A stretch of DNA of 21,664 bases from Bacillota bacterium (GCA_021443825.1 JABUTE010000122.1:1-21664); one strand, 5' to 3'. Shown: positions 6,677 through 15,099, counted from the stretch's first letter. A program made the numbers and translations. The notes: generated from the letters alone by a model not told the origin.

Positions 6677-7765
6677 CTATTTGGAATTCTTATATTCCTG
6701 TTTGTAGACCAGAAACTGGTCGTAGGTCTCGGCGAAATTATGTTCTGTGGAGCTCTTGCTTTTAAGAACATAATAGTAATAGCCGGTATCCTCCGGAGTC
6801 AGGACCGCCTGAATGCTGGCAAGGCCGGGGCTGGCGATGGGCCCGGGCGTAAGCCCGCTGTGCTTATAGATGTTATAAGGAGATTCGATCTCAAGATCGG
6901 AATACAGCAGCCCTTCCTTGGGGTTGCCCAGAATGTACTGGATCGCGCAGTCCAGCTCCAGATTCATGCCCTTAGCGAGCCTGTTATAGATGACGCTTGC
7001 GATCCTGGGCCGTTCTTCATCCACGCGGCACTCCCGCTCGATGAGGCTTGCCATAGTAACGACCTCTTTTACGGTGAGAGCGCGATCATTCATCTGAGCC
7101 TGCATCTCTTCCGTAAAGATCTGATCAAACCGGCGGAACATCACAGCAAGAACGTCTTCGGCAGAAGCACCCTTTCGGATCTCGTAGGTGTCCGGAAAGA
7201 GAAAGCCCTCATAGCGGTTAGCAGCGGCAGAGACGGTTCCCTGCGGGTTTTCCAGGCCTTCGCCCAGCTCCTGCAGAAACCAGTAGTCTGCATCGCATGC
7301 TTCCAGCCCCGAAAGAAAATCCTGCGCGGTGCAGATGCCCTGCTTTTCAAGGCTTTCGGCAGTCTGCAGCACGGTATAGCCTTCCGGAATGGTGAATCGC
7401 ACCGTCTGGGCCTTTGCGTTTTGCAGAGACTGCATCAGCTCTTCCATGGTCATGGAGGGACTGAGATAAAAGGTGCCTGCCTGATATTTGGGACCGTATT
7501 CCTTCAGCTTTGTCTTGTAGATAAAGATATCCGCATCGTCGATGATGCCTTGCTGCTCGAGCCGCTCTCCGATGGAGTTGTAGCCTTCTCCCCTTGCGAC
7601 GGTGAATTCGACCACACGGCTGTCTTCGGGAAGATAGGCTTCATCGTACTCTTTGATATAGCGGATGCCGTTCAAAAGCAACAATGCGCCGCACGCAAGC
7701 AACACAAGAAACAGGGCCAATACGATCAGCCCTGTTTTTTTCTTTTTTTTACGTGATCTGCTCAC
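6677..7765 (-). CDS. mltG: Endolytic murein transglycosylase MltG (YceG-like)
   Basis: Membrane-anchored lytic transglycosylase that cuts nascent peptidoglycan strands and so acts as a terminase of glycan polymerisation. Seen: 362 residues; a basic N-terminus (RSRKKKKK) followed by one membrane segment (about 11-33) puts the bulk outside the membrane. A LysM-like region (about 50-115) is followed by the YceG domain with GFLFPDTYE (187-195), MASLIERE (238-245, catalytic Glu predicted as E243), ASVIYNRL (256-263), SPYNIYKHSGLTPGPI (295-310) and SPGLASIQA (312-320). The start is GTG 7765, five bases after the efp stop, without a strong ribosome site, so it may depend on coupling. It is the last gene before the terminator at 6591-6628. 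Confidence 0.94.
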   Translation of the reverse strand: MSRSRKKKKKTGLIVLALFLVLLACGALLLLNGIRYIKEYDEAYLPEDSRVVEFTVARGEGYNSIGERLEQQGIIDDADIFIYKTKLKEYGPKYQAGTFYLSPSMTMEELMQSLQNAKAQTVRFTIPEGYTVLQTAESLEKQGICTAQDFLSGLEACDADYWFLQELGEGLENPQGTVSAAANRYEGFLFPDTYEIRKGASAEDVLAVMFRRFDQIFTEEMQAQMNDRALTVKEVVTMASLIERECRVDEERPRIASVIYNRLAKGMNLELDCAIQYILGNPKEGLLYSDLEIESPYNIYKHSGLTPGPIASPGLASIQAVLTPEDTGYYYYVLKSKSSTEHNFAETYDQFLVYKQEYKNSK

Positions 7766-7770
7766 AGCGA

Positions 7771-8328
7771 TTACGCTCTGCTCAGATACTCACCGACTCT
7801 GGTATCGATCTTGATCTTTTCGCCGGCTTCGATAAAGAGAGGAACCTGAACGGTGGCACCGGTCTCAACGGTGGCGTTCTTGGTGGCGTTGGTAGCGGTG
7901 TTGCCCTTAACGCCGGGTTCGCAATCGGTGACTTCAAGGATGACGAAGTTTTCGGGTTCTACAATAAATGCGCTGCCCTGGAAGAACTTAACGGTGACCT
8001 CGTCGTTTTCTCTGATCCATTTGATGGCTTCTTCTACCAGCTCCAAAGACATGGGAACCTGATCGTAGGTCTCCGGATCCATGAAGTAATAGAGCTCGCC
8101 GTCGTTATAGAGATACTGCATTTTCTTGGTCTCGATGATGGCATCTTCGAACTTGTCATCGGGGTTGAATGCTTCTTCTCTGGTAGCACCGGTCAGAATG
8201 TTTCTGTACTTGGTGCGTACGAATGCAGCTCCCTTGCCGGGCTTTACATGCTGGAAGTTGATAACTACGCAGGGCTGACCGTCCATGATGAAGGTCTTGC
8301 CGTTTCTGAAATCACTTGCGTAAACCAT
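7771..8328 (-). CDS. efp: Translation elongation factor P
   Basis: Binds the ribosome E-site and relieves stalling at consecutive prolines. Seen: 185 residues, standard length, three beta-barrel domains. The tip loop is KPGKGAAFV (29-37) with K32, the lysine that is modified in the B. subtilis type; no Arg is present there, so the EarP/rhamnose type is excluded. The C-terminal GEKIKIDTRVGEYLSR is typical. GGAGG lies about nine bases before ATG 8328. A 56-base A/T-rich gap separates it from the peptidase gene, and I see no good promoter there. Its partner upstream is a proline peptidase, a frequent pairing in Bacillota. Confidence 0.97.
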   Translation of the reverse strand: MVYASDFRNGKTFIMDGQPCVVINFQHVKPGKGAAFVRTKYRNILTGATREEAFNPDDKFEDAIIETKKMQYLYNDGELYYFMDPETYDQVPMSLELVEEAIKWIRENDEVTVKFFQGSAFIVEPENFVILEVTDCEPGVKGNTATNATKNATVETGATVQVPLFIEAGEKIKIDTRVGEYLSRA

Positions 8329-8384
8329 TTGGAATATCCTCCGTAAATATGAAAAATTTAAAAATAACTGTAGAAAGATGCCCG

Positions 8385-9455
8385 TTAAAGAACGATAAGC
8401 TCTTTAGGAGCATTATTAAGATTTATGATACCATCTTTTTTGACGATTGCCAAGTCCTCAATTCGCACACCGAACTTTCCGGGAAGATAAATACCCGGTT
8501 CGATGGAAACGATGACATTTTCGGGAATGGGATCGGTATATGCCATGCTGTAGCGAGGGCTCTCATGGACCTGCAGACCGACCGCATGGCCCAGGCTGTG
8601 ACCGAAGAATTCGCCGTAGCCGGCAGCCTTGATCACGTCTCTTGCGAAAGCGTCGCACTCCACGCCGGTAAGACCTGCACGGATATGATCGCAGGCAGAA
8701 AGCTGCGCCTGCAATACGATATCGTAGACCTTGCGCATCTCATCGGTGGGCTGACCGATAGCAACGGTCCTGGTCATATCGCCGCAATAGCCTTTATATA
8801 CACAGCCGAAATCCAGCGTCAGAAAATCGCCCTTTTGCAGCTTTCGCTCCGAAGGGATCCCGTGGGGATAGGAGCTGTTGGGGCCGGAGACGGCGATGGT
8901 GCTGAAGGAAAGACCGTCGGCTCCGTTTTTGCGGAAGAAATATTCCAGCTCTGCGGCGACCTCCAGCTCGGTCATGCCGGCTTTGATAAAGTCCAGCATA
9001 TGCAGGAAGGTCTTATCGCCCAGCTTTTGAGCCTCAACGATACGGCGGATCTCCTCTTCGTCTTTGATCTGGCGCAGTGCTTCAATGAGACCGCTGACAG
9101 GAACGAGGGTCTTGCCCGAAAGCTGCGCTGTCATATCCAGATATTTTTCTAAGGGAAGGCTGTTTTTTTCCACGCCGATCCTGGAGCATGAGAGACCGCG
9201 GAAAAAGTCCATATAAGGAACCTGAAGGCTGGTCTCAAACAACGTGAGATGGTTCAGGTTCTGGGCCATCTCGCGGTAACGGAAGTCAGTGATGATCACC
9301 GCCTCGGTCTGCGAGATCCAAAGAGTGCAGTCTTTGCCTCTGGTGCCGGTCAGATAGCTGACATTATATTCATCGGTTACGTAAAGTCCGTCGATGCCGG
9401 CGCCTTCCAGCTTTGCACGCAGCGCATGAATGCGCGCTTCGTATACGTTAGACAT
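8385..9455 (-). CDS. Xaa-Pro aminopeptidase (M24B family)
   Basis: Cytosolic metallopeptidase that removes an N-terminal residue preceding proline, or splits Xaa-Pro dipeptides (PapA/PepP or PepQ type; sequence alone does not settle which). Seen: 356 residues. An N-terminal creatinase domain (about 1-125) is followed by the pita-bread catalytic domain with all five two-metal ligands: D215 (LDFG), D226 (GDMTRT), H290 (HSLGHAVG), E319 (SIEPG) and E333 (RIED). The start is ATG 9455, with GGGGAGG upstream; the reading frame stays open further but those residues are the ylbF gene in another frame. It overlaps ylbF by eight bases and precedes efp, so proline recycling and polyproline translation share one transcript. 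Confidence 0.94.
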   Translation of the reverse strand: MSNVYEARIHALRAKLEGAGIDGLYVTDEYNVSYLTGTRGKDCTLWISQTEAVIITDFRYREMAQNLNHLTLFETSLQVPYMDFFRGLSCSRIGVEKNSLPLEKYLDMTAQLSGKTLVPVSGLIEALRQIKDEEEIRRIVEAQKLGDKTFLHMLDFIKAGMTELEVAAELEYFFRKNGADGLSFSTIAVSGPNSSYPHGIPSERKLQKGDFLTLDFGCVYKGYCGDMTRTVAIGQPTDEMRKVYDIVLQAQLSACDHIRAGLTGVECDAFARDVIKAAGYGEFFGHSLGHAVGLQVHESPRYSMAYTDPIPENVIVSIEPGIYLPGKFGVRIEDLAIVKKDGIINLNNAPKELIVL

Positions 9456-9777
9456 TGACGGCCTCCCCGATGATCTGATAGATATCGCTGACGATCTGTG
9501 AAAGGGCCAGCTGCGCCTGCATAAAGGCAGAGGCTGCCGGATCTGACATGACGATGCCGTAAAGGGACTGGACCTGTGCCAGCAGCTCGGCATCCTGCTC
9601 CTGTCCGGTCATCATCTGGGCCTGCAGGGTCATGCTTTTTGCCTGAAAATCGTCCATCATGGACTTGAGCTGCGGTTCCTGGTCCATCTTTTTCTTAAGG
9701 GATGCGTAATCCTTGAACTGGTCGGTCTCTTTTAAGGACCTGGCCAGCTCGTGGGCGAGATCGTATACATTCTGCAT
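9448..9777 (-). CDS. YlbF/YmcA family regulator
   Basis: Small helical protein of the Com_YlbF family. In B. subtilis, YlbF with YmcA and YaaT forms the Y-complex that steers RNase Y cleavage and affects competence, biofilm and sporulation. Seen: 109 residues, a helical hairpin: MQNVYDLAHELARSLKETDQF, then KKKMDQEPQLKSMMDDFQAK, a pattern characteristic of the family, with high Gln and Met content. AAGGAG lies about eight bases before ATG 9777, directly after the RNase J stop. Being next to RNase J suggests a role in RNA decay, but I cannot tell whether it is the YlbF or YmcA member. Confidence 0.86.
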   Translation of the reverse strand: MQNVYDLAHELARSLKETDQFKDYASLKKKMDQEPQLKSMMDDFQAKSMTLQAQMMTGQEQDAELLAQVQSLYGIVMSDPAASAFMQAQLALSQIVSDIYQIIGEAVNV

Positions 9778-9789
9778 GGGATCTTCTCC

Positions 9790-11457
9790 TTATACTTCAA
9801 TTACAACAGGTAAGATAACGGGATTTCGGTTCAGGTTGACGTAGAAGAAATTGCGCAGCACATCTTTTAAGATCTTGCGCAGCGCCTCCACATCGGTGAT
9901 GTTCTCCGCATAAGCATGAAGAAGTGCCTCCTCCACGGTAATGCGGGCGTCCTCCAGGATCTTTCCGTATTCCTGAACGTAGATAAAGCCCCTGGTATGA
10001 AGCTCCGGGCCTGCGATGATCTCGCGGGAGGCCGTATCATAGACGACGGTCACAGTCACAAGACCTGCCTGCGACAGATTCTTTCGTTCGTTGAGAACGA
10101 TCCTGCCTACATCACCGATGCCAAAGCCGTCTACCATGACCTCGCCGTGGGCAACGATCTCGGAACTGAGGGCGACCTTGGCTGCAGTGGCTTCCACGAC
10201 CCGACCGTTTTGTCCGATGACGATGTTTTCGGAAGGGATCCCCATATCCTCTGCCAGCTGGGCATGATAATGCAGGTGCTTTACCTCTCCGTGGACCGGC
10301 ATGAAGAATTCAGGCTTAAGCAGCGCCATGATCAGCTTCAGCTCTTCCTGGTTGGCGTGGCCGGAGGCATGCACATCGGCGATCTCGTTATAGATCACAT
10401 CGGCACCCTTTTCCATCAGCAGATTGACGATATTGGAAACGGTCTTTTCGTTGCCTGGAATGGGAGAAGACGAAAGGACGATGGTATCGGTGCTGCGGAT
10501 CTTCACCTGCTTGTGATCGCCTGCTGCCATGCGGGTCAGCGCGCTCATTGATTCGCCCTGGCTTCCGGTGGTGACGATCACCAGCTCGTCGTCGTTATAT
10601 TGGCGGATCTGTTTGATATCGATCAGGGTATCGGGAGGAACGGTAATATAGTTCAGCTCTGAAGCGATCTGCACCATGTTTTCCATGCTGCGTCCGCATA
10701 CGGCCAGCTTTCTGCCGTTTTCGTAAGCAAGATCCATGATCTTCTGGACCCGATGCACATTGGATGCAAAGCTGGCGATGATGATGCGACCGGGAGCGTC
10801 CTTGATGATATTGGATAAAGATACACCGACAGACCGCTCCGAAAGAGATGTGCCCTTTCGTCCGGCGTTCGTGCTGTCGGACATGAGCAGCAACACACCC
10901 TCCTGTCCGATCTGGGAGAGGCGGGCAAAATCGATGGTCTCTCCGTCGATGGGGGTCAGATCGATCTTGAAATCGCCGGTGTGAAAGATGCGTCCCACCG
11001 GGGTATCGATGCAAAAGGCCAGCGCATCGGCCACCGAATGAGTCGTATGAAGGATCTCGATCACAAAGCTGCCCAGGCGCACATAGTCGCCGGGCGCCAC
11101 CTCGCGAAGATCGCCGGTCAGGTCGAACTCCTTCAGCTTATTGCGGATAAATCCGATGGTCAGCCTGCTGGCGTAGATGGGAAGATCGAACTCCTGCAGC
11201 AAAAAGGGAATTGCGCCGATGTGATCTTCGTGGGCATGGGTGACGATCATTCCCCGCAGCTTGTCGGCGTGTTCGCGCAGATAAGTAAAATCGGGAATGA
11301 CCACGTCGACACCCAGCATGTCGGAATCGGGAAAGGCCATGCCGCAGTCCAGAAGAATGATATCGTTATCGTATTCAAAAACGGTGATATTCTTGCCGAT
11401 CTCGCGAAGACCGCCAAGCGGCACGATCCGAAGCCTGGTTGCTTTTTTTCTTGCCAT
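9790..11457 (-). CDS. rnj: Ribonuclease J
   Basis: Metallo-beta-lactamase/beta-CASP nuclease with endo- and 5'-3' exoribonuclease activity in mRNA decay and rRNA maturation. Seen: 555 residues, the usual RNase J1/J2 length. N-terminus is RIVPLGGLREIGKN (10-23); metal site HAHEDHIG (74-81); H140 in HTTHSVAD; D162 in HTGDFK; SDSTNAGRKG (193-202); PVHGEVKHL late in the protein, followed by the C-terminal domain. All key zinc ligands are present, so it should be active. The ribosome site is weak (AGGT nine bases before ATG 11457), and the gene begins nine bases after the stop of the unknown gene at 11467-11823. RNase J1 versus J2 cannot be separated here. Confidence 0.96.
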   Translation of the reverse strand: MARKKATRLRIVPLGGLREIGKNITVFEYDNDIILLDCGMAFPDSDMLGVDVVIPDFTYLREHADKLRGMIVTHAHEDHIGAIPFLLQEFDLPIYASRLTIGFIRNKLKEFDLTGDLREVAPGDYVRLGSFVIEILHTTHSVADALAFCIDTPVGRIFHTGDFKIDLTPIDGETIDFARLSQIGQEGVLLLMSDSTNAGRKGTSLSERSVGVSLSNIIKDAPGRIIIASFASNVHRVQKIMDLAYENGRKLAVCGRSMENMVQIASELNYITVPPDTLIDIKQIRQYNDDELVIVTTGSQGESMSALTRMAAGDHKQVKIRSTDTIVLSSSPIPGNEKTVSNIVNLLMEKGADVIYNEIADVHASGHANQEELKLIMALLKPEFFMPVHGEVKHLHYHAQLAEDMGIPSENIVIGQNGRVVEATAAKVALSSEIVAHGEVMVDGFGIGDVGRIVLNERKNLSQAGLVTVTVVYDTASREIIAGPELHTRGFIYVQEYGKILEDARITVEEALLHAYAENITDVEALRKILKDVLRNFFYVNLNRNPVILPVVIEV

Positions 11458-11466
11458 CGGTTCTAC

Positions 11467-11823
11467 CTACTCGATTTCCATGGAGCTGAGAATGGCCAGT
11501 CCTCTTTCTCTGTCCAGATCGGTAAACAGGCAGACCAGCTTTTCGGCTGCCAGCGCCATCAGACCCATATTGATATCGTCCAGTTCGATATAAGAGCGAA
11601 GAGCGGATGCCAGCTGAAAGGTGTGAGCAGCTGAGGGGTCTTCGACGGCAAGGTTCAGATCGGCCTCTAGCTGCTTGTCCTCTTCGGTGGTTGCTGTATA
11701 AAGAGTGGGAAACCTCCCGATGGAAGAATAGCCTGTTTCCTGAACGATCCCGGTGATATCGCCGATCAGCTCCTCCAGGTCGGATGCAAAGGCCTCTGCA
11801 TCAAAGGTGAAAGCAACGCCCAT
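11467..11823 (-). CDS. Uncharacterised acidic 118-residue protein between rsfS and rnj
   Basis: I do not recognise this protein. Seen: 118 residues, no membrane segment, no signal peptide, no Cys cluster (one Cys in the C-terminal helix). It is strongly acidic, with an N-terminal FTFDAEAFASDLEELIGDI and likely helices at about 8-28, 50-60, 65-80 and 84-100. ATG 11823 follows the rsfS stop by four bases, with AAAGGAAG inside the end of rsfS as ribosome site. The reading frame is open up to 12168, but that part is rsfS in another frame and looks nothing like protein-coding usage there. Its place between rsfS and rnj suggests a co-expressed cytosolic protein linked to ribosome or RNA functions, which is inference only. 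Confidence 0.72.
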   Translation of the reverse strand: MGVAFTFDAEAFASDLEELIGDITGIVQETGYSSIGRFPTLYTATTEEDKQLEADLNLAVEDPSAAHTFQLASALRSYIELDDINMGLMALAAEKLVCLFTDLDRERGLAILSSMEIE

Positions 11824-11827
11824 CGGA

Positions 11828-12184
11828 TCAGTCTTCCTTTGGGGCGGGTTCAAAATCGATGCGGATGCAGTCGTTCCATACCCGTTCGATCTGATAATGC
11901 TCCCGTTCTTCTGCAGTGAACAGGTTGACGACGATGTCGCCGAAATCGATGAGCACCCAACCGGAGCTCTTTCCTTCCACCTGGTCGGCAAAGACGCCGT
12001 TCTCTGCCATCTTATCTTCCAGCTCATCGGCAAGAGAGCCGAGCTGACGAAGATTTCTGGCGGTTCCGATAACGAAAAAGTCAGCGAAGCCGGATTTTTC
12101 TGCGATATCGATGATATCGATATTTGTGGTCTTCTTTTCATCGAGGACCTGTGCCATGAGTAATGCACTTTCTCTGCTGGTCAT
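11828..12184 (-). CDS. rsfS: Ribosomal silencing factor RsfS
   Basis: Binds ribosomal protein uL14 and blocks joining of 30S and 50S subunits, lowering translation in starvation. Seen: 118 residues of the Iojap/YbeB family; IDIAEKSGFADFFVIGTARN (25-44) and SSGWVLIDFGDIVVNLFTAEER (about 73-94) are the signature segments. A strong AGGAGG lies six bases before ATG 12184. The gene follows the nadD-yqeK fusion by 17 bases, matching the usual nadD-yqeK-rsfS order. Confidence 0.96.
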   Translation of the reverse strand: MTSRESALLMAQVLDEKKTTNIDIIDIAEKSGFADFFVIGTARNLRQLGSLADELEDKMAENGVFADQVEGKSSGWVLIDFGDIVVNLFTAEEREHYQIERVWNDCIRIDFEPAPKED

Positions 12185-12201
12185 AAGTGACCTCCTGTAT
12201 T

Positions 12202-13308
12202 TTATGATCTTGATTTCTGTAAGTTTTCGTAGTAATCGATGGCCTGCTGCGAAAGTCCGTCAAAGGGCTTTCCCTGCGAGAGCACATATTCTCTGGTGCG
12301 CTTCATCAGCGCCAGCAGCGTTACGTCGATGTCGGCGGAAAGACCGGTGCGCAGCTGTTTGATATACGGATCGTCTCTGGAGGGCTCCAGCTGATCGGCA
12401 AGCTTGACAACCTTTTCCAGTAGGCTCATAGCCGGCCGACCGGTGGTGTGATAGCGCACTGCATTGAGGATATCGGGGTCGTTGATGCCGAACTGCTTTG
12501 CCAGCTGCTCGGCTGCCTTAAAGCCGTGCTCCAGAGGGCCTGCGCTCTTATAGTTGTCGTGAAACCAGGCAGCAACCTCTGCCTTAAAGGGATCGGCTCC
12601 GTATTTCAAAGCATAGCGCCTGGCATACTCGACGACGCCTCGGGTATGGGCCAGTCGGTGGGGGTTTTGATGGTCCTGCGCAAAGCTTTCCAGCCGTAGC
12701 AGCAGGTCGCTGTAAAGACCCTGCTCCTGGATATATTCGATGACCGGATCGGGCGTGAGATACTTGATGGAGCGCCCTGCCTGGCAGCGAAACCGCAGCT
12801 CGCTGGATGAAAGCTCAAGCTCTGGAATGTCAAAGATGCGTACATCCAGAGTATAGCGGCTGCGCAGCTCTTCTGCCGTTTGCAGCAGCTGCTCATTGTC
12901 GTGGCCCTTGCGCATACCCACCAGAAAGCTGAAATTGTTCAGCAGGTCTTCGTGGCGATACCAGTTTTCGATACCGAGAAAGGCATCGGTGCCCATGATG
13001 AAATAGATGCGGCGTCCTTCGTATTGCTGCTGAAGGTATTCCAGCGTATCGATGGTATACGAGGTGCCCTGCCTTTGGATCTCGATATCAGACACAGAAA
13101 AATTAGGGTTTCCCAGAAATGCCCGCCGAAGCATCTCGACCCTGCTCCTTCCGTCGGTCGCCTTGACCGCCTGTTTAAAAGGGGAAATATAGGTAGGGAT
13201 GAACACGATCTTGTCCAGCCCTGCCTCTTCCCGCAACTGTTCGGCGAGGATCAGATGCCCGTAATGAACGGGATCGAAGCTTCCGCCGAATACGCCGATC
13301 TTATCCAT
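12202..13308 (-). CDS. nadD: NadD-YqeK fusion: nicotinate-nucleotide adenylyltransferase plus HD-domain hydrolase
   Basis: One 368-residue chain holding two proteins that are usually separate neighbours. Residues 1 to about 200 are NadD, which makes deamido-NAD from NaMN and ATP: GGSFDPVHYGHL (8-19), SYTIDTLEYL (83-92), IMGTDAF (104-110), and SSSELR (167-172) in place of ISSTxIR. Residues from about 205 are a YqeK-type HD domain (YqeK hydrolyses Ap4A symmetrically in B. subtilis): H221, HD at 250-251 in WFHDNYKS, H261, YHTTGRPAMSLLEKV (286-300) and D305. The stretch between HDNYK and H261 is much shorter than I recall for B. subtilis YqeK. No stop lies between the two halves. ATG 13308 shares one base with the aspS stop (TAATG). 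A longer frame to 13392 only reads aspS out of frame. Confidence 0.93.
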   Translation of the reverse strand: MDKIGVFGGSFDPVHYGHLILAEQLREEAGLDKIVFIPTYISPFKQAVKATDGRSRVEMLRRAFLGNPNFSVSDIEIQRQGTSYTIDTLEYLQQQYEGRRIYFIMGTDAFLGIENWYRHEDLLNNFSFLVGMRKGHDNEQLLQTAEELRSRYTLDVRIFDIPELELSSSELRFRCQAGRSIKYLTPDPVIEYIQEQGLYSDLLLRLESFAQDHQNPHRLAHTRGVVEYARRYALKYGADPFKAEVAAWFHDNYKSAGPLEHGFKAAEQLAKQFGINDPDILNAVRYHTTGRPAMSLLEKVVKLADQLEPSRDDPYIKQLRTGLSADIDVTLLALMKRTREYVLSQGKPFDGLSQQAIDYYENLQKSRS

Positions 13309-15089
13309 TAGTCTTCTGTCTTTTTTACCTGGATGGACAGAATATCCAGATCCTGGGTGTTGACTGTGGTCGGGGCTTCCGACATGACGCACTGGGCATT
13401 CTGGTTCTTGGGGAAGGCGATGACCTGACGGATATCGTCGGTTCCCAGCACCAGCATGGCCAGACGGTCAAGACCGTAGGCCAGACCGCCGTGAGGAGGT
13501 GCGCCGTATTTGAAGGCGTCGATAAAGAAGCCGAAGCGGTTCTGGATATCTTCTTCGGAAAGGCGCAGCACCTCGAAGATCTTCTTCTGCAGACCGCTGT
13601 CGTGGATACGGATGGAGCCGCCGCCCGCTTCGTAGCCGTTGATGACGATATCGTAGGCATCGGCATAGACCTTATCCAGCTCGCCGCTTTCCATGTAATG
13701 GATGTGCTCCTTTTTGGGAGAGGTGAAGGGATGGTGCATTGCCATATAGCGCTGCTCTTCTTCCGACCACTCGAACATAGGGAAGTCGACGACCCACAGC
13801 AAAGCGAACTTTTCGGTATCCAGAAGGCCCAGCTTGCCTGCGATGTCTCTTCTTAAGAAGCCAAGAGAAGACCAGACGACCTCTTTCTTGCCGGAAACGA
13901 TGAGGATCAGGTCGTTTTCCTTTGCATCAAAGACCTTTGCGATCTCTGCCAACTGCTGCTGATCAAAGAACTTGGAAACAGAGGATTTGATCTCATCCTT
14001 TTCCATGCGCAGCCAAACCATGCCCTTGGCGCCGTAGGTCTTGATGGATTCGGTCATCTTGTCGATGTCTTTGCGGCTGAAGCGGCTGCTGCAATCGGTA
14101 AGATCGATGCCCATGACCTTTCCGCCATCCTTTAAAGCATCGGTAAAGACGCTGAAGGAGCAGTCCTTGACGGCATCGTGCAGGTCGTGAAGCTCAAAGC
14201 CGAAGCGAAGGTCGGGCTTATCGGAGCCGTAGCGGTTCATGGCTTCGTCCCAGGTGAGGCGGGGCAGCGGCGTCTGAATGTCGATGCCCTTCATCTCTTT
14301 AAAGAACTTCTTCAGGAAGCCCTCCTGCATGGCGATGATATCCTCCTGATCGACATACGACATTTCGATATCGATCTGGGTGAATTCGGGCTGACGGTCT
14401 GCTCTTAAGTCTTCGTCGCGGAAGCACTTTGCGATCTGCATATAGCGGTCAAATCCGCCGATCATCAGCAGCTGCTTGAACTGCTGAGGGCTTTGGGGCA
14501 GCGCATAGAACTTTCCGGGATTTACTCTGGAGGGAACCAGATAGTCTCTTGCCCCTTCCGGCGTCGGCTTGCACATGATAGGGGTCTCCACTTCGATGAA
14601 GCCGTTTTCATAGAAGTAGTCTCTGATCACATGATACATCTTGTTTCGGACAGCCATGGCATTCTGCATCATGGGTTTTCTCAGATCGAGATAGCGGTAT
14701 TTGAGGCGCAGGTCTCCGGATACGTTGTCGTCGTCTTTGATATAGATGGGAGGAGTCTCCGATTCGGAATAGATGCTCAGATCGCTGGCAACGATCTCAA
14801 TGCTTCCGGTGGCCAGCTTATCGTTTTTGGCTTCTCTTTCTCTGACGGTGCCGGTAATACCGACGGAATATTCGCTGCGAAGAGAAGCTGCCTTTGCGAT
14901 GATCTCTTCGGGAGTACCGTCGCCGAAGACCACCTGAACGATGCCGCTGCGATCGCGGATATCAGCGAAGATCAGGCCCTGGCCAAGGCTTCTGCTCTTG
15001 GAGACCCAGCCGTTGACGGTGACAGTCTGGCCGATGCTGCTCTCAGTCAGCTGGCCGCAATAATGTGTTCTTTTCAATAACTTATCCAT
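13308..15089 (-). CDS. aspS: Aspartyl-tRNA synthetase
   Basis: Class II synthetase that charges tRNA-Asp. Seen: 593 residues, bacterial type. An OB anticodon domain opens with GQTVTVNGWVSKSRSLG; next come FIEVETPIMCKPTPEGARDYLVPSR, motif 2 in FRDEDLRADRQPEFTQIDIEMS, a GAD insertion domain (about 290-420), and motif 3 GLAYGLDRLAMLVLGTDDIRQ near the end. Leu35 lies where nondiscriminating bacterial enzymes carry His, hinting at an Asp-specific enzyme. One extra residue appears in the loop LGQGLIF (35-41) compared with E. coli LGSLIF. AGAGGTG precedes ATG 15089, ten bases after the hisS stop. Pairing with hisS is standard in Bacillota; there is no space for a T-box leader. Confidence 0.97.
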   Translation of the reverse strand: MDKLLKRTHYCGQLTESSIGQTVTVNGWVSKSRSLGQGLIFADIRDRSGIVQVVFGDGTPEEIIAKAASLRSEYSVGITGTVREREAKNDKLATGSIEIVASDLSIYSESETPPIYIKDDDNVSGDLRLKYRYLDLRKPMMQNAMAVRNKMYHVIRDYFYENGFIEVETPIMCKPTPEGARDYLVPSRVNPGKFYALPQSPQQFKQLLMIGGFDRYMQIAKCFRDEDLRADRQPEFTQIDIEMSYVDQEDIIAMQEGFLKKFFKEMKGIDIQTPLPRLTWDEAMNRYGSDKPDLRFGFELHDLHDAVKDCSFSVFTDALKDGGKVMGIDLTDCSSRFSRKDIDKMTESIKTYGAKGMVWLRMEKDEIKSSVSKFFDQQQLAEIAKVFDAKENDLILIVSGKKEVVWSSLGFLRRDIAGKLGLLDTEKFALLWVVDFPMFEWSEEEQRYMAMHHPFTSPKKEHIHYMESGELDKVYADAYDIVINGYEAGGGSIRIHDSGLQKKIFEVLRLSEEDIQNRFGFFIDAFKYGAPPHGGLAYGLDRLAMLVLGTDDIRQVIAFPKNQNAQCVMSEAPTTVNTQDLDILSIQVKKTED

Positions 15090-15099
15090 GGTTCACCTC

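Noticed and set aside
6662..7756. 364-codon open frame on the plus strand
   Set aside because: It is antisense to mltG, which has clear YceG motifs and a family-typical length. The plus frame shows no recognisable domain and no ribosome binding site at its start.
8329..8384. Possible promoter in the A/T-rich gap before efp
   Set aside because: The best -10-like hexamer (CATATT) has no acceptable -35 at 16-18 bases. The gap holds the efp ribosome site and otherwise nothing I can support.
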